A DNA stretch of 64,000 nucleotides from Artemia franciscana (GCF_032884065.1 NC_088864.1:21256994-21320993), one strand, 5' to 3'; shown: positions 10,877 to 21,533, numbered from the stretch's first letter. Numbers and translations: made by a program. Notes: generated by a model not told the origin, from the sequence alone.

Positions 10877-13177
10877 TCAGATGTCAGGCCGCAATGTTGC
10901 GGCTATTCCGGACGACGCAATTGCCAACGCTATATCATTTTTTGATCGAATTGATGCCAGAATCAGTTTTATCACAAACGTTTTACCAGTACCTCCTGGC
11001 GCATCCAAAAATAAAATTTCTCCAACGTTGTTATCGACACAATGCATTATCGTATCATAAATGTCTTTTTGTTCCGACGTTAACTTGGAAATGTTATTTT
11101 GTACATACGACAATAGATCACTCATACTGTAACTTTGTTCACGATCCAATTCTACACATGTCAAAACAGCAGCGATACGGTTAGGTGAAGGCATTCCCAA
11201 ATCCTGAAGAGGTTTGTTTGCCATACGTACGCACAAATCTTCTATAATAACTAAAGTGTAGTTATAAATTTCTGATGTAAAATCAAAAGTCATATCTGAC
11301 GTCTCTAACTGTTTTCGATGGAGTATATCTTCTGACATTTTTGACTTATATTTTTCCCATAACTCTGTAGGAGCTGATGGAGAGCAAGTTGTTAAAATGA
11401 TGCCAAACAATGCACGAATTTGACTTGGGGTTGACGTTTCGCACGCGTCATTGATGCAGTTATCCCAGTGTTGGTCATTCTCCAATAAATTCAGAGCTTG
11501 GCATGCACTACGGTAAGTGCCATGTATAGTATCGTTTACAGTTCTCAAATACTCAAAGGATGTCGGACCTGGTACATTCACCAAAAGCAGGCGTAGAAAG
11601 AAGCATTCATGTTGATTGGGGTGAACGGTGTAGAGTCTTCCTATCGTGGTATCTTTGAAGATGGTAGGTTGGCCGTCGACTGACTTACCCTGTTTTCGAC
11701 GTTCAAATACTTTATTTTTAGTATTCCACGTGTAATACGAAGGTACTTCAGTATACAGCAGTTTTTTCGCAAAAGGATCATTTTTGCAAAGCGAAAAAAA
11801 AGCTGTTAATTTTGTATCATGTGGATTCAGGGCTCTTTGTTGCACGTTGGTTTCCGAGAAATAAACACGTTGACTATTCTGTAAATGTACCGCTAAGTGA
11901 ACAACAGCTGGACTACGCTCATGTATCGGAAATGAAGGAATTCGCCAAACAGCTTCATTGCTGCTTATGTATCTTCCAGCCTGATATTGTACGATTTCGT
12001 CGAAATCTTTGATTTTGGGCTGCAAGCCAAAAACTGCCATGTCACTGCCTTTGTTGACGTATTTACATATGTATTTGATTGCCTTTACGGAGTTACAGTA
12101 TTCAACGTTTATGTGTGCATTAAATGTTTTTGATAATAATGGGGAATATGGAACAACCCACAGGTTATCTACTTCGATGGTGGTAAAGTTACGCTTCTTT
12201 ATTATTGCTGTTTTACCGCCATCTTCAGTAGATCTTCTTCTATATTGTGGGTAACCATCATTGCCAGTAATTGTGTTGGATACTAAAAGTCGAGGATATT
12301 GCTTTGTGCACCTTCCTTTGGCCATGCATGGTGAATTTTCGTTCAGTGCACCGCAAGGTCTATGTATCATATTTTTTACAATAATATCATGTAACCCCTT
12401 ATCGACATTTTTATCAGGTATTTCAGCGGAAATCACATCATCAATCTCGTTCGAAGTAATTTTTTTATGTAGCCAGATTAGTATATGTGCGTGTGGCAAA
12501 CCTCGTTTTTGCCATTCCACTGAGTACATCCAGCATCGCACTGACCCAAACACTTCAAGTTTTACTATGTAGTTTATCAGTGATTTCAACTTTTGCCGGA
12601 AGACACGGGCCGTAATGTCATGCCTATGAACCGCCGATTGTCCTTGAAGTAAAAGCTGCAGTATCTCGTCCCAAGATTGATTACATGTAAATGTAATAAA
12701 TAAATCTGGACGACCATAGAGACGAACATACGCAATAGCATCTTGAGCATATTCATGCATATGACGGGGACTGCCAGCATATGACGAAGGTAAAATTGTT
12801 AATCTTCCAACGTTTGTGGTATTACCGTCATTTATAACTGCATCTCGCAAATGAATGTATTGTTCAGAGCGGAGCTTGGTCTGATTCAGGCGGATATATA
12901 GCAAACGTTCTGATTCAATTTTAGCATACACATCAACGACAAATTGGTGAAACAATTCACGACATTTTAAAATATAATTTTCTTCATCCTGCCGAATCAT
13001 TAGTCTATAGGAATAATAATGCATTGCACTGCATTTCTTATTCATTTCTTTGTTAGTGGCTGGATTCATCAATTTAATATTAAAGTGATAGCCGTCGGCT
13101 CCATCCCAAAAAATGATAGGATATTGTTGGGCATCGTAGCATCGATGAGTTTCAGCAATTCTTAACAACTGAGCGTT
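10877..13177 (-). pseudogene. Helitron RepHel: Rep domain and start of helicase
   Basis: A 763-codon open frame. Rep endonuclease of the HUH class: QKRGLPHAHILIWL (PHAH at residues 225-228) and the paired tyrosines in IKYICKYVNKG (Y366, Y370), followed by RYISSNEAVWRI. These residues nick and rejoin DNA in rolling-circle transposition. PIF1-type helicase begins near 695 with the Walker A GGTGKT at 725-730. The protein then ends abruptly after SSGIAATL, about 30 residues past Walker A, where repeat sequence takes over; the rest of the helicase is missing. A TGA at 13180-13178 separates it from the upstream frame, so the element is not autonomous as it stands. Confidence 0.85.
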
Positions 13178-13642
13178 TCACTTATGAAGAATAATATCTC
13201 GAGGTAAAAACTGATCACCGACCATAACGATTGCCACTTCGTCGATAGTTGGAGTATTGTATCTACGCACATGTTGGCCAGGAGGCGTTTTGTCAGCGGA
13301 AATAACAATTTTATGCGTATCAGTAGGCATCAAATCGATGGCTGTTTTGAACAGACGCACTAAATTATTATTTTCGTGGAAAAGATGTTGCATTTGGGAA
13401 ACGATTGTCCTTTCAACGTTGGGAGAAATTTCGCAACGTGCATTCAATTCAGAATTTCTATCACTGATGAAGTACAATTGTAAAAATTTATGATTCTCGC
13501 CTGAGAATGGTAGAAGGGACCCTGCTCTATGATAAATTTGCCCTTTTACTTTGAAAGTGGACATAAATTGATCTGGATTTTCGATTTGGGCTCCAAACGA
13601 CGTCATTTGGAAACATGAGTTGTATTTTCTGATTTGTGACAA
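13178..13642 (-). pseudogene. Helitron RepHel: N-terminal region before the TGA
   Basis: A 154-codon frame encoding the Helitron N-terminal helicase-like region (IRKYNSCFQMTSFGA, GQIYHRAGSLLP, FLQLYFISD). It is in the same frame as the 763-codon Rep frame and separated from it only by one TGA, three codons before the expected RIAETHR motif. The TGA could derive from CGA by a C-to-T change. At the other end, a missing T in a T-run near 13647 shifts the frame relative to the zinc-finger part. Confidence 0.8.
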
Positions 13643-14076
13643 AAACGCTTAGATTCTGACGTAGTTCCAGTAAGGAAAGTCTTCAATGGCTCTGGTGGTG
13701 CAGCCAATAGAGGAAGTTTAACTTTTCCTGAGGCGCAACACATTCCCATTGTTTCACCATTGAATTTCAAGGCCTTGCAATAGGGACAAATTTTAGACAT
13801 TGTCCCGATTTGAACACATCTACTCAAGCTATAATCATCGACTGGGCTGTACCTGAATGCCAGGCGATAACTTTCAGGTTGCTCTGATTCCTCGGCACGC
13901 TTTCTTTTCTTACTTGCTCTATCAGCAGCAAGCCTGATTTCTTGCTGTTCTTGTGATTCCTCGGCACGCTTTCTTTTCTTACTTTCTCTATCAGCAGCAA
14001 GCCTGATTTCTTGCTGTTTTTGTGATTCCTCGGCATTTAGTTCTTGTGATTCATCAGTCATTTTAAACTTAAACAT
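13603..14076 (-). pseudogene. Helitron RepHel N-terminus with STPR-like repeats and zinc knuckle
   Basis: Begins MFKFKMTDESQE. It contains two copies of a 23-residue repeat, each starting LAADR(E/A)SKKRKRAEES, closely resembling the STPR (score-and-three-amino-acid peptide repeat) DNA-binding modules known from silkworm FMBP-1. A Cys-rich segment follows (ICPYCKALKFNGETMGMCC), then LPLLAAPPEPLKTFL, which in Helitron proteins precedes the helicase-like N domain. It ends out of frame because of a one-base loss near 13647. Confidence 0.75.
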
Positions 14077-14089
14077 TAATAGATTTCTA

Positions 14090-14231
14090 CGTGAACATAT
14101 ATGTCTTAAATATCTTTAATGACGTCACCGTCATAGCAAAAATTACGTCACCGTCATAGCAAAAATGACGACAACTAACTTCATGACGTCAGTCGACACA
14201 GAAACATGACGTCACCTGACAGACACACAGA
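14090..14231 (-). promoter_or_regulatory. Helitron 5' leader rich in TGACGTCA motifs
   Basis: Upstream of the RepHel start. Contains several GACGTCA/TGACGTC palindromes and a CACCGTCATAGCAAAAA duplication. TGACGTCA is the CRE/ATF consensus and recurs in every Helitron 5' region here (for example 15069-15140, 20850-20950, 23367-23445). A promoter role is inferred from position only. Confidence 0.45.
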
Positions 14232-14241
14232 CAGTATTAAT

Positions 14242-14321
14242 GCTAAAGCCAAGGTTCAAACCTGGAGCCTCTCGGACCTAGAACCTGAAACATAACGCTT
14301 CACCAACTCAGCTACTTCGGC
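14242..14321 (-). repeat. tRNA-derived segment, second copy
   Basis: About 90% like the copy at 10076-10155: GCCGAAGTAGCTGAGTTGG start, CCAGGTTTGAACCTTGG T arm. It fuses directly to the start of a degraded small basic ORF (TEEPTMATPEEAAQNE) at 14322-14400. Confidence 0.6.
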
Positions 14322-14454
14322 TTGAATACATTCGTTTTGAGCAGCTTCCTCGGGTGTTGCCATTGTAGGTTCTTCAGTCATTTTACAATTAGAAATTTCT
14401 CTTTCAACGGTCTTCTTACAATTAAAAATTTGTCTTTGAACGATATTCTTAAAT

Positions 14455-14695
14455 ACCTGTGTCCTGGTCGTCATTTATATTCCCTGTGTCCTGGTCGTCA
14501 TTTGTGTCCCGGTATCCCAGTCTGTAATTTCTCTTTGAGTGTCCCGGTCGTTATTTATATTCCCTCTGTCCCGGTCGTCATTTGTGTCCCGGTCTGTAAT
14601 TTCTCTTTGAGTGTTTTTTCTTTTAGTATTTTTTTAGTTTTTTACATTTTTTCTTTTTTCAGTTTTCTTTTTCTTCTTTATTTTTCAGCTTCACT
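14455..14695. repeat. GTCCCGG minisatellite and T-rich tract (Helitron B)
   Basis: Minisatellite at 14455-14620, T-rich TTTTTAG tract at 14612-14695. Here the order is small ORF, tract, minisatellite, small ORF start. Confidence 0.85.
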
Positions 14696-15026
14696 ATGAA
14701 ATACATATCGCCGAACCTTTTTTTTTAACTAAAATCTGGTAGGCATTGATGACCTTATCCAAGTCAAAATCCCAAACCCAATCATCATCGCTATCATTTT
14801 CAGTTTTGATATGTTTTGACTCTCGCTGTCCAGGTGGATCTTCATCTAACTGCGCGGTTTTGCGTTCTTTAGCCTCAAGCCTGTTTCCTTGCTGTTCTTT
14901 TGATTCCTCGGCACGCTTTCTTTTCTGACTTTCTCTATCAGCAGCAAGTTTTTTGGCATAGACTCTTTGAGCATCTTCATCGGCTTTTGCCATTGTAAGT
15001 TCATCAGTCATTTTGAACTTGAACAT
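14694..15026 (-). CDS. Small basic ORF with STPR-like repeat, 110 codons (Helitron cargo)
   Basis: MFKFKMTDELTMAKADEDAQR, then one STPR-like module (LAADRESQKRKRAEESKEQQ), a partial second one, and an acidic-aromatic end (TENDSDDDWVWDFDLDKVI). The middle and end, from AKERKTAQLDE to VINAYQI, are almost identical to the ORF at 23040-23426 in another Helitron. A basic DNA-binding region with an acidic Trp-rich tail could be a regulator or accessory protein of the element; that is inference. It may instead be a RepHel N-terminus cut short by the tract that follows. Confidence 0.5.
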   Translation of the reverse strand: MFKFKMTDELTMAKADEDAQRVYAKKLAADRESQKRKRAEESKEQQGNRLEAKERKTAQLDEDPPGQRESKHIKTENDSDDDWVWDFDLDKVINAYQILVKKKGSAICIS

Positions 15027-15157
15027 TAATAGATTTCTACGTGAACATATATGTCTTAAATATCTTTAATGACGTCACCGTCATAGCAAAAATGACGACA
15101 AGTAACTTCATGACGTCAGTCGACACAGAAACATGACGTCACCTGACAGACAGACAA

Positions 15158-15158
<1 letters not shown>

Positions 15159-15190
<32 letters not shown>

Positions 15191-15201
15191 CATATATATA
15201 T
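15159..15201. repeat. (TA)n microsatellite at an internal Helitron 5' end
   Basis: Follows CAGACAGACAACTTATATATAT, the usual Helitron 5' terminal block, expanded into (TA)n and interrupted once by ACA. Confidence 0.9.
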
Positions 15202-15365
15202 TGTGATTCCTCGGCACGCTTTCTGTTCTTACTGTCTCTATCAGCTGCAAGTCTGTTTTCTTGCTGTTCTTGTGATTCCTCGGTACGCTTTCTTTTCTTA
15301 CTTTCTCTATCAGCCGCAAGTTTTTTGGCATAGACTCTTTGAGCAGCTTCCTCGGCTGTTGCCAT
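15195..15365 (-). pseudogene. Small basic ORF with STPR-like repeats, truncated copy
   Basis: MATAEEAAQRVYAKK then two 23-residue modules, LAADRESKKRKRTEES and LAADRDSKNRKRAEES, after which the frame runs into TA repeats. Start context and leader match the ORF at 23040-23426. Confidence 0.55.
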
Positions 15366-15819
15366 TGTAGGTTATTTAGTCATTTTACAATTAAACATTT
15401 TTCCATCCACGATCTTCTTACAATTAAAAATTTGTCTTTGAACGATTTTCTTAAATACCTTTAATGACGTCATCGTCATAACAAACATGACGACAACTAA
15501 CTATATGACGACATGATGACATGACGTCACTTATTTTTATATATATAGATATCAGGGCTGCATAAACTAATGTATTTCCCGACCGCATTTATGATTCCGA
15601 GTTTCTTAGTGACCCCAACAAATATAAAAGAAAAATAAATTAATATTTTTTGATGATATATTGATTAGATAAAAATATACATATGCATATGAAAATATAT
15701 AAATTTAGAATTCGTTTTGAAACATATAAGAATCTAAAATTGAAATTTGCACAAAATGCTATAGAAATTTTTTTATTATAGCTTCAAAAACAAAAGTGGA
15801 TTCTGACCGTCTGAATCAA

Positions 15820-17310
15820 ACAGTTCGTGCTAACGAACTGTAGTAAGGAGCGACCAGGCTCAATAGTAACCGAAACTCTAAAAAACAAAATTTTGATACC
15901 AATAGTTACATCAAAAGAATGGCATTTTAATGCTGATTTTAAATGCTCATTTTAGAAAATAGGGGAAAACACCCCCTAAAAATCATACGATCTTAACGAA
16001 AATCACACCATCAGATTCAACGTATCAGAGAACCATATTGTAGAAGTTTCAAGCCCCTATCATAAAAATGTGGAATCTCGCATTTTTTGCCGGAAGACAA
16101 ACCACGGATGCGTGTTTATTTGTTTTTTTGTTGTTGTTTTTTTCCCAGGATGATCGTATCGACTCAGTGGTCCTAGAATGTCGCGAAAGGGCTCATTCTA
16201 ACGGGAATTAAAAGTTCTAGTGCCCTTTTTAAGTGACCAAAAAATTGGAGGGCACCTAGGCCCTCTACCACGCTCATTTTTTCCCCAAAATCACCGGACC
16301 AAACTTTGACCTGTGTTTACATATAGTAATGGTTACTGGGAACTGTACAGACATTTTCAGGGGGATTTTTTTTGGTTTGGGGGGGGATATTTGAGGGGGT
16401 AGGGTTACCGGGGAGGATCTTTCCATGGAGGAACTTCTCATGGGGTAAGGGACTTACATTGCAGGGGGCGCAGGATTTTCTAGCATTATTTAAAAAAACA
16501 ATGAAAAAATAAATATGAAAACTTTTTTCTACTGAAAGTGAGAAGTAGCATTAAAACTTAAAACGAACAGAAATAATTACGCATATCAGGGGCTTACCTC
16601 CTCGTAATACCTCGCTCTTTACGCTAAAGTATTTTTAGTAATTTCAACTATTTATTCTACGGCCTTTGTGATTCAGGGGTCATTCTTAAGGAATTGGGAC
16701 AAAATTAAGCCTTAATGTAAAAAGCGAGGTATCGACTAGGGATGAGCCAAATTTCATTTGGAGTAACGTATATTTTTTACTTATGAAAACGTTCGTAAAA
16801 AATTATAAGTTATAGTTGCCTTTTTAAGTAATCAAAAAATAGGAGGGCAACTAGGCCTGCTCCCTCGCTCCTTTTTTCTCAAAATCTTCCGATTAAAACT
16901 ATTGAAAAGCCATTTAGCCCCCAAAAATTAATATGCAAATTTTGTTTTAATTATTTATGTGTGGAGAGCCAAGATCAAACTATGCATTAATTCAAAAACG
17001 TCCAGAAATTAAACAAAAAAAAAGTTGTTTTTTTTAATGAAAGTAAGGAGCGATATTAAAACTTAAAACGAACAGAAATTACTCCGTATTGGAAAGGGGC
17101 TTTTCCTCCTCAACGCCCGCTCTTTACGCTAAAGTTTGTTACTGTTTTAAAATATAGAGTTAAGAAAAAGAGTCAAACTTTAGCGTAAAGAGCAGGGCGT
17201 TGAGGAGGAGCCCCTTTCAAATACGGAGTAATTTCTGTTCGTTTTAAGTTTTAATCTCGCTCCTTACTTTCATTTAAAAACAAAAACTTGATTTTTTTTT
17301 GTTTAATTCT
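15820..17310 (+). repeat. GTAAGGAGCGA repeat family, long copy, inside hAT
   Basis: Begins with the inverted pair ACAGTTCGTGCTAACGAACTGT followed by AGTAAGGAGCGACC. Recurring landmarks are AAAAGTTCTAGTGCCC, GGAGGGCACCTAGGCCC, TTTACATATAGTAATGG and TTAAAACTTAAAACGAACAG. It ends with a large foldback at 17040-17272. Other copies or parts lie at 30990-31180, 38030-38400, 40965-42240 and 47630-48175. No coding capacity is visible. Confidence 0.7.
17040..17272. repeat. Foldback: ~100-bp inverted arms
   Basis: Left arm 17040-17139 and right arm 17173-17272 are reverse complements with only a few mismatches (GTAAGGAGCGA...TTTACGCTAAAGTTT against AAACTTTAGCGTAAA...TCGCTCCTTAC). The loop is about 33 bp. 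It would form a long hairpin in RNA or single-stranded DNA. Confidence 0.9.
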
Positions 17311-17392
17311 CTCGAATATATCCAAGTAGTTGCGTGGTAAATATTAAATTAAAGTTTACGCTAACAATTTAATGAGATGGATGTGCCTATCT

Positions 17393-18298
17393 TTTATTGG
17401 ATAAGAAATCAAATCTTAGTGTAATGTTTGAAACTGCTGGACGTAAGACCTCTTCAACATTTTTTATCGCTGAACGATATTGGGATTTAATATGTGTTAA
17501 AGCTGAGAAAGTAACTTCACGTAAATATATGATGTTGAATGACAGAAGTACATTTAACGCCATATCAGCGATTGTGGGAAATCCAGTTCTAGTTCAGATC
17601 CAGAATTCAGTCAAGGGATTTTTTTTGGAATTGTACTTTTAAGTTTGAGTCACACGAAAGCTCAGCAAATTCCTCTTGAGCTTTAAGTGGCAGATGATCA
17701 ATCTCACTTAAGCCAATCCAAAACGGCTTTTGAATTACAAATTATTTTTTCTAAATCAATATTTAATATGAAATATTTCCGGAACTGTATTTCTAGCGCT
17801 TTTAAGTGATCTATAATAGTTTTTACAATAAAAGTTTTACGATGAATTTTCTCAATTAGAAAATTGTCTACACCGGAAAACATTTCGAACGAATTTTTTT
17901 CGACCCTACTTTTCCAAATGCTGATCTTTTTAATAAAACTTTCAATTTTGTCGTTTGAAGCAAATATATCGCAATTTTTTCCTTGAAGAGACAAGTTAAG
18001 ATCGTTTAACTTCGCAAAAATATCTGACAAATAACACAGCTTGGATAGCCACAAGTCATTAAAAAAAAGCAGCAAATTCAAATTATCGTTCAGTTAAAAA
18101 TATTTCGATCTCGTCCTTCAATAACAATAATCTTTTTAAACTTTGACCTCTTGACAACCGTCTTACTTCTGCATGTAATAACAAAGTTGTGTAGTTGGAA
18201 TTCGTATCCTTACAGAGATTTGAAAATAAGCGACTGTTAAGGGCATGGTTCTTAACCAAATTTATGACCTTAACAGCATCCTGAAGCACATCGTTCAA
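17393..18298 (-). pseudogene. hAT transposase C-terminal half (ZBED5/SCAND3-like)
   Basis: Three frames in order. 18298-18083: LHAEVRRLSRGQSLKRL, the conserved 'H.E.RWLSRG' block. 18081-17704: LCYLSDIFAKLNDLNLSLQG. About 17620-17393: LNVLLSFNIIYLREVTFSAL then EEVLRPAVSNITLRF, the hAT C-terminal dimerisation domain. Frameshifts and stops separate them, and the N-terminal half with the BED finger and first catalytic residues is absent. Confidence 0.75.
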
Positions 18299-18819
18299 TT
18301 CTGGGTATTAATCAATTAAGAAGCGCTTATAGGATCTTTATATGCCGGGACTGTAAGGTGCCGCCGGTCGTGAAAGGATTAAACTGACTAATTCGAAATA
18401 ACATGCACTTCGTTCACAATCATACAATGGCTACATGAAAGTAACACCGAATGTTTATATAGTTTCTTCAAAATAACACTTAGAAATTTTGTTGATAATA
18501 TTCATCAGGATTATTTCGGTTTTAAGAGATTGACAAAAATAAATCGACATTTTTATAAATTTCTATAACATCTTCTGATTCATAGTAAATTTATACAAGA
18601 TTTTATAATGATCGGAATAGGAATGCTGGTATAAACAGTCTTTCCGAGCCAGAAGATTTTATGATACATTCATCTACGATGATTGTTATTTTTCTTTATA
18701 ACAATAATTTTACAATTTAAAAAACATTTGTTGTTAAATTGTATTTTATCACTCGCGACCCCATAATTTTGCTACGCGACCCCAAATGGGGTCGCGACCC
18801 ATAGTTTAAGAAGCCCTGA

Positions 18820-18821
<2 letters not shown>

Positions 18822-18897
<76 letters not shown>
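18822..18897. repeat. (TA)n microsatellite between hAT and Helitron C
   Basis: About 38 TA units filling the gap between the hAT right end and the CTAG of Helitron C. Confidence 0.95.
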
Positions 18898-18898
<1 letters not shown>

Positions 18899-19054
18899 TA
18901 GCTGTTGGGGTGGCGCTTCGCGCCACCCCAACACCTAGTTGGTGGGGGCGCTTCGCGCCCCCCCCAAGCCCCCCCGAGCGCGTAAGTCGTTACGCGCCAT
19001 ATTAGTTACGCGCCATTGTAGTTGTGTCCCTATGTCCCACCTGTGAATATAGAT

Positions 19055-19056
<2 letters not shown>

Positions 19057-19136
<80 letters not shown>
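19057..19136. repeat. (TA)n microsatellite inside Helitron C
   Basis: 40 TA units just downstream (element sense) of the helicase stop codon. Confidence 0.95.
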
Positions 19137-19139
<3 letters not shown>

Positions 19140-19345
19140 TTTAACTACGTAAAACTTGCGAATATACAACATTCTTTGCTGTCGCATTGTCTTTGCATAT
19201 AAATAGATTTTCAGGTTTACCGACTCTTGAACATGCAACATATAATGGTCCATGGGAAAACAATCCGTATTCAGATCTATACCTCATGATTCTAATGATT
19301 GCCCTTGAGCTTTGTTGATGGTGATTGCTAATCGACCATTCCCTG
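19140..19345 (-). pseudogene. Helitron helicase C-terminus remnant (Helitron C)
   Basis: Same RLAITINKAQGQS, VACSRVGKPENL-type and YSQVLRS motifs as in Helitron A, with a stop (here GAA TCA TGA) just after SLE. Confidence 0.7.
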
Positions 19346-19880
19346 AGTCGCCATCGTCATTTATATATCCCCCTGTGCACCCCGGCGTCCCCTTTGTAGT
19401 TATGTCCCTGTGTCCCGGTCGTCATTTATATTCCCTGTGTCCCGGTCGTCATTTGTGTCCCGGTGTTCCAGTCTGTGATTTCTCTTTGAGTGTCCCGGGC
19501 GTCATTTATATTCCTTGTGTCCCGGTGTCCCGGTCGTCATTTATATCCCCCTGTGCCCCCCGGCGTCCCCATTGTAGTTGTGTCCCTGTGTCCCGGTCGT
19601 CATTTATATTCCCTGTGTCCCGGTCGTCATTTGTATCCCGGTGTCCCGGTCTGTATATACATTCGTTTTTTAGTTTTGTTTTTCTCCTTTATTTTTTTCC
19701 TTTTTTCTTTTTTTTCTTTTTTAGTTTATTTAGATTTTTAGATTTTTTAGTTTTTTTATTAGTTTTTAGTTTTTTTGTAGTTTTTACCATTTTTTAGTTT
19801 TTTTAGTTTTTTTTTTTTTACTTATGTCCTGGTCGTCATTTATACTCCCTGTGTCCCGGTCGTCATTTGTGTCTCGGTGC
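19340..19880. repeat. GTCCCGG minisatellite (Helitron C)
   Basis: Main block 19340-19655 and a second short block 19823-19880, separated by T-rich sequence. Includes CCCCCTGTGCCCCCCGGCGTCCCC variants not seen in Helitron A. Confidence 0.9.
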
Positions 19881-20650
19881 TTTGTTGATTGCTAATTTAT
19901 ATTATATTTATATTTATATTTTTTATATTTATTAATATTTTTTTAGTTTTCTTTTTCTCTTATTTTTCAGTTTTTTCCTTTTTTTAGTTTTTTCTTTTTT
20001 AGTTTTTAGTTTTTTTTTGTTTTTTACCTTTTTTTAGTTTTTTTAGTTTTTTTAGTTTCTTAGCTTTTTTAGTTTTTTTATTAGTTTTTAGTTTTTTTTT
20101 TAGTTTTTGCCTTTTTTTAGTTTTTTCAGTTTTTTTTAGTTTTTAGTTTTTTACCTTTTTTTAGTTTTTTTTAGTTTTTTAGCTTTTTTAGTTTTTTTCT
20201 TTTTAGTTTTTTTTGTAGTTTTTACCTTTTTTAGTTTTTTTTCTTCTTTTGTATTAGTGTGAAATAATTCAGACGTCATATGCGGACAAACACGACGTCA
20301 CTCGACAGACAGACAGACAGACATAACCCACAAACAACTTATTTTTATATATATTTATTCATATTTTTTTAGTTTTCTTTTTCTCTTTTATTTTTCAGTT
20401 TTTTCCTTTTTTTTAGTTTTTTTCTTTTTTAGTTTTTAGTTTTTTTTAGTTTTTTACCTTTTTTTAGTTTTTTTAGTTTTTTTAGTTTTTTAGCTTTTTT
20501 AGTTTTTTTTATTAGTTTTTATTTTTTTTGTAGTTTTTGCCTTTTTTTATTTTTTTCAGTTTTTTTTAGTTATTAGATTTTTACCTTTTTTTAGTTTTTT
20601 TTTGTAGTTTTTACCTTTTTTAGTTTTTTTCTTCTTTTGTATTAGTGTGA
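19660..20650. repeat. T-rich TTTTTAG tracts (Helitron C)
   Basis: Three blocks (19660-19822, 19915-20260, 20350-20645). The last two are a tandem duplication that includes the intervening CAGACGTCATATGCGGACAAA 5' leader. Confidence 0.9.
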
Positions 20651-20737
20651 AATAATTCAGACGTCATATGCGGACAAACATGACGTCACCTGATCCATCC
20701 ACAGATCCACACACAGACAACTTATTTTTATATATAT

Positions 20738-20740
<3 letters not shown>

Positions 20741-20816
<76 letters not shown>
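20741..20816. repeat. (TA)n at a head-to-head Helitron junction
   Basis: Separates the 5' end of minus-strand Helitron C from the 5' leader of plus-strand Helitron D1. Both leaders read ATAAATAAGTTGTCTGT or ATAAAAATAAGTTGTCTGT away from it, making a large inverted arrangement. Confidence 0.9.
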
Positions 20817-20821
<5 letters not shown>

Positions 20822-20962
20822 GTTGTCTGTTTGTGTGTCTGTCGACTGACGTCATGTTTGTGTGTCGACTGATGTCATGTTTGTCGACTGACGTCATTAT
20901 AAGGATTGAGCTGTATGTCGTCATGAAATTGTTTGTCGACTGACGTCATGTTTGTCAACTGA

Positions 20963-21325
20963 TGAAATTACAGACCGGGACACAGGGAATATAAATGACG
21001 ACCGGGACACTCAAAGAGAAATTACAGACTGGGACACCGGGACACAAATAACGACCGGGACACAGGGAATATAAATGACGACGGGGACACAGGGACACAA
21101 CGGGGACGCCGGGGGCACAGGGGGGATATATAAATGACGACCGGGACACAGGGAATGTTCGAAGAGAAATTACAGACCGGGACACCGGGACGCAAATGAC
21201 GACCGGGACACGGGACACAGGGAATATAAATGACGACCGGGATACAGGGAATATAAATGACGACCGGGACACAGGGACACAACTACAACGGGGGCACAGG
21301 GGGATATATAAATGACGACGGGGAC
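20963..21325. repeat. GTCCCGG minisatellite (Helitron D1)
   Basis: Seen as its complement, GACGACCGGGACACAGGGAA. Ends at AATGTTCGATTAGCA, the start of the helicase motif. Confidence 0.9.
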
Positions 21326-21533
21326 ATAGGGAATGTTCGATTAGCAATCACCATCAACAAAGCTCAAGGGCAATCATTAGAATAATGAGGTATAGATCTG
21401 AATACGGATTGTTTTTCCCATGGACAATTATATGTTGCATGTTCAAGAGTCGGTAAACCTGAAAATCTATTTATATGCTCAGACAATTGGACAGCGAAGA
21501 ATGTTGTATATTCGCATGTTTTACTTAGTTTAA

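Larger units (their letters stand above)
10254..15549 (-). mobile_element. Composite Helitron B cluster with RepHel gene
   Basis: The 3' CTAG at 10257-10254 is followed inwards by a degraded terminal hairpin. The 5' end is TCTATATATATAAAAATAAG reading down from 15549, with the TC start and A/T flanks expected of Helitrons. The interior is composite: a short Helitron with its own 5' end near 10759-10785, the RepHel-bearing element (about 10790-14231), then two partial 5' halves with small basic ORFs (14232-15160 and 15195-15549). Repeated insertion or template switching of related Helitrons best explains it. Confidence 0.75.
15553..18818 (-). mobile_element. hAT transposon remnant
   Basis: The ends are inverted: CAGGGCTGCATAAACTA at 15553 and its counterpart CAGGGCTTCTTAAACTATGG reading down from 18818. 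Flanking 8-mers ATAGATAT and ATCTATAT match at 6 of 8 positions, a possible decayed target duplication in TA-rich DNA. The left flank is the terminal GA of Helitron B, so the element sits at that Helitron's 5' boundary. It carries transposase fragments (18298-17393, minus) and a foldback repeat insertion. Confidence 0.75.
18898..20740 (-). mobile_element. Non-autonomous Helitron C (1.84 kb) with two 3' terminators
   Basis: CTAG at 18901-18898 follows a 10-bp GC hairpin. A second CTAG at 18938-18935 follows its own GGGCGCGAAGCGCCC hairpin, so the 3' end has two complete terminators in tandem. Inside: (TA)n (19057-19136), helicase C-terminus, minisatellite and a long T-rich region. The 5' end TCTATATATATAAAAATAAG reads down from 20740. 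A segment of about 425 bp is tandemly duplicated (19931-20356 and 20357-20740). Confidence 0.8.
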
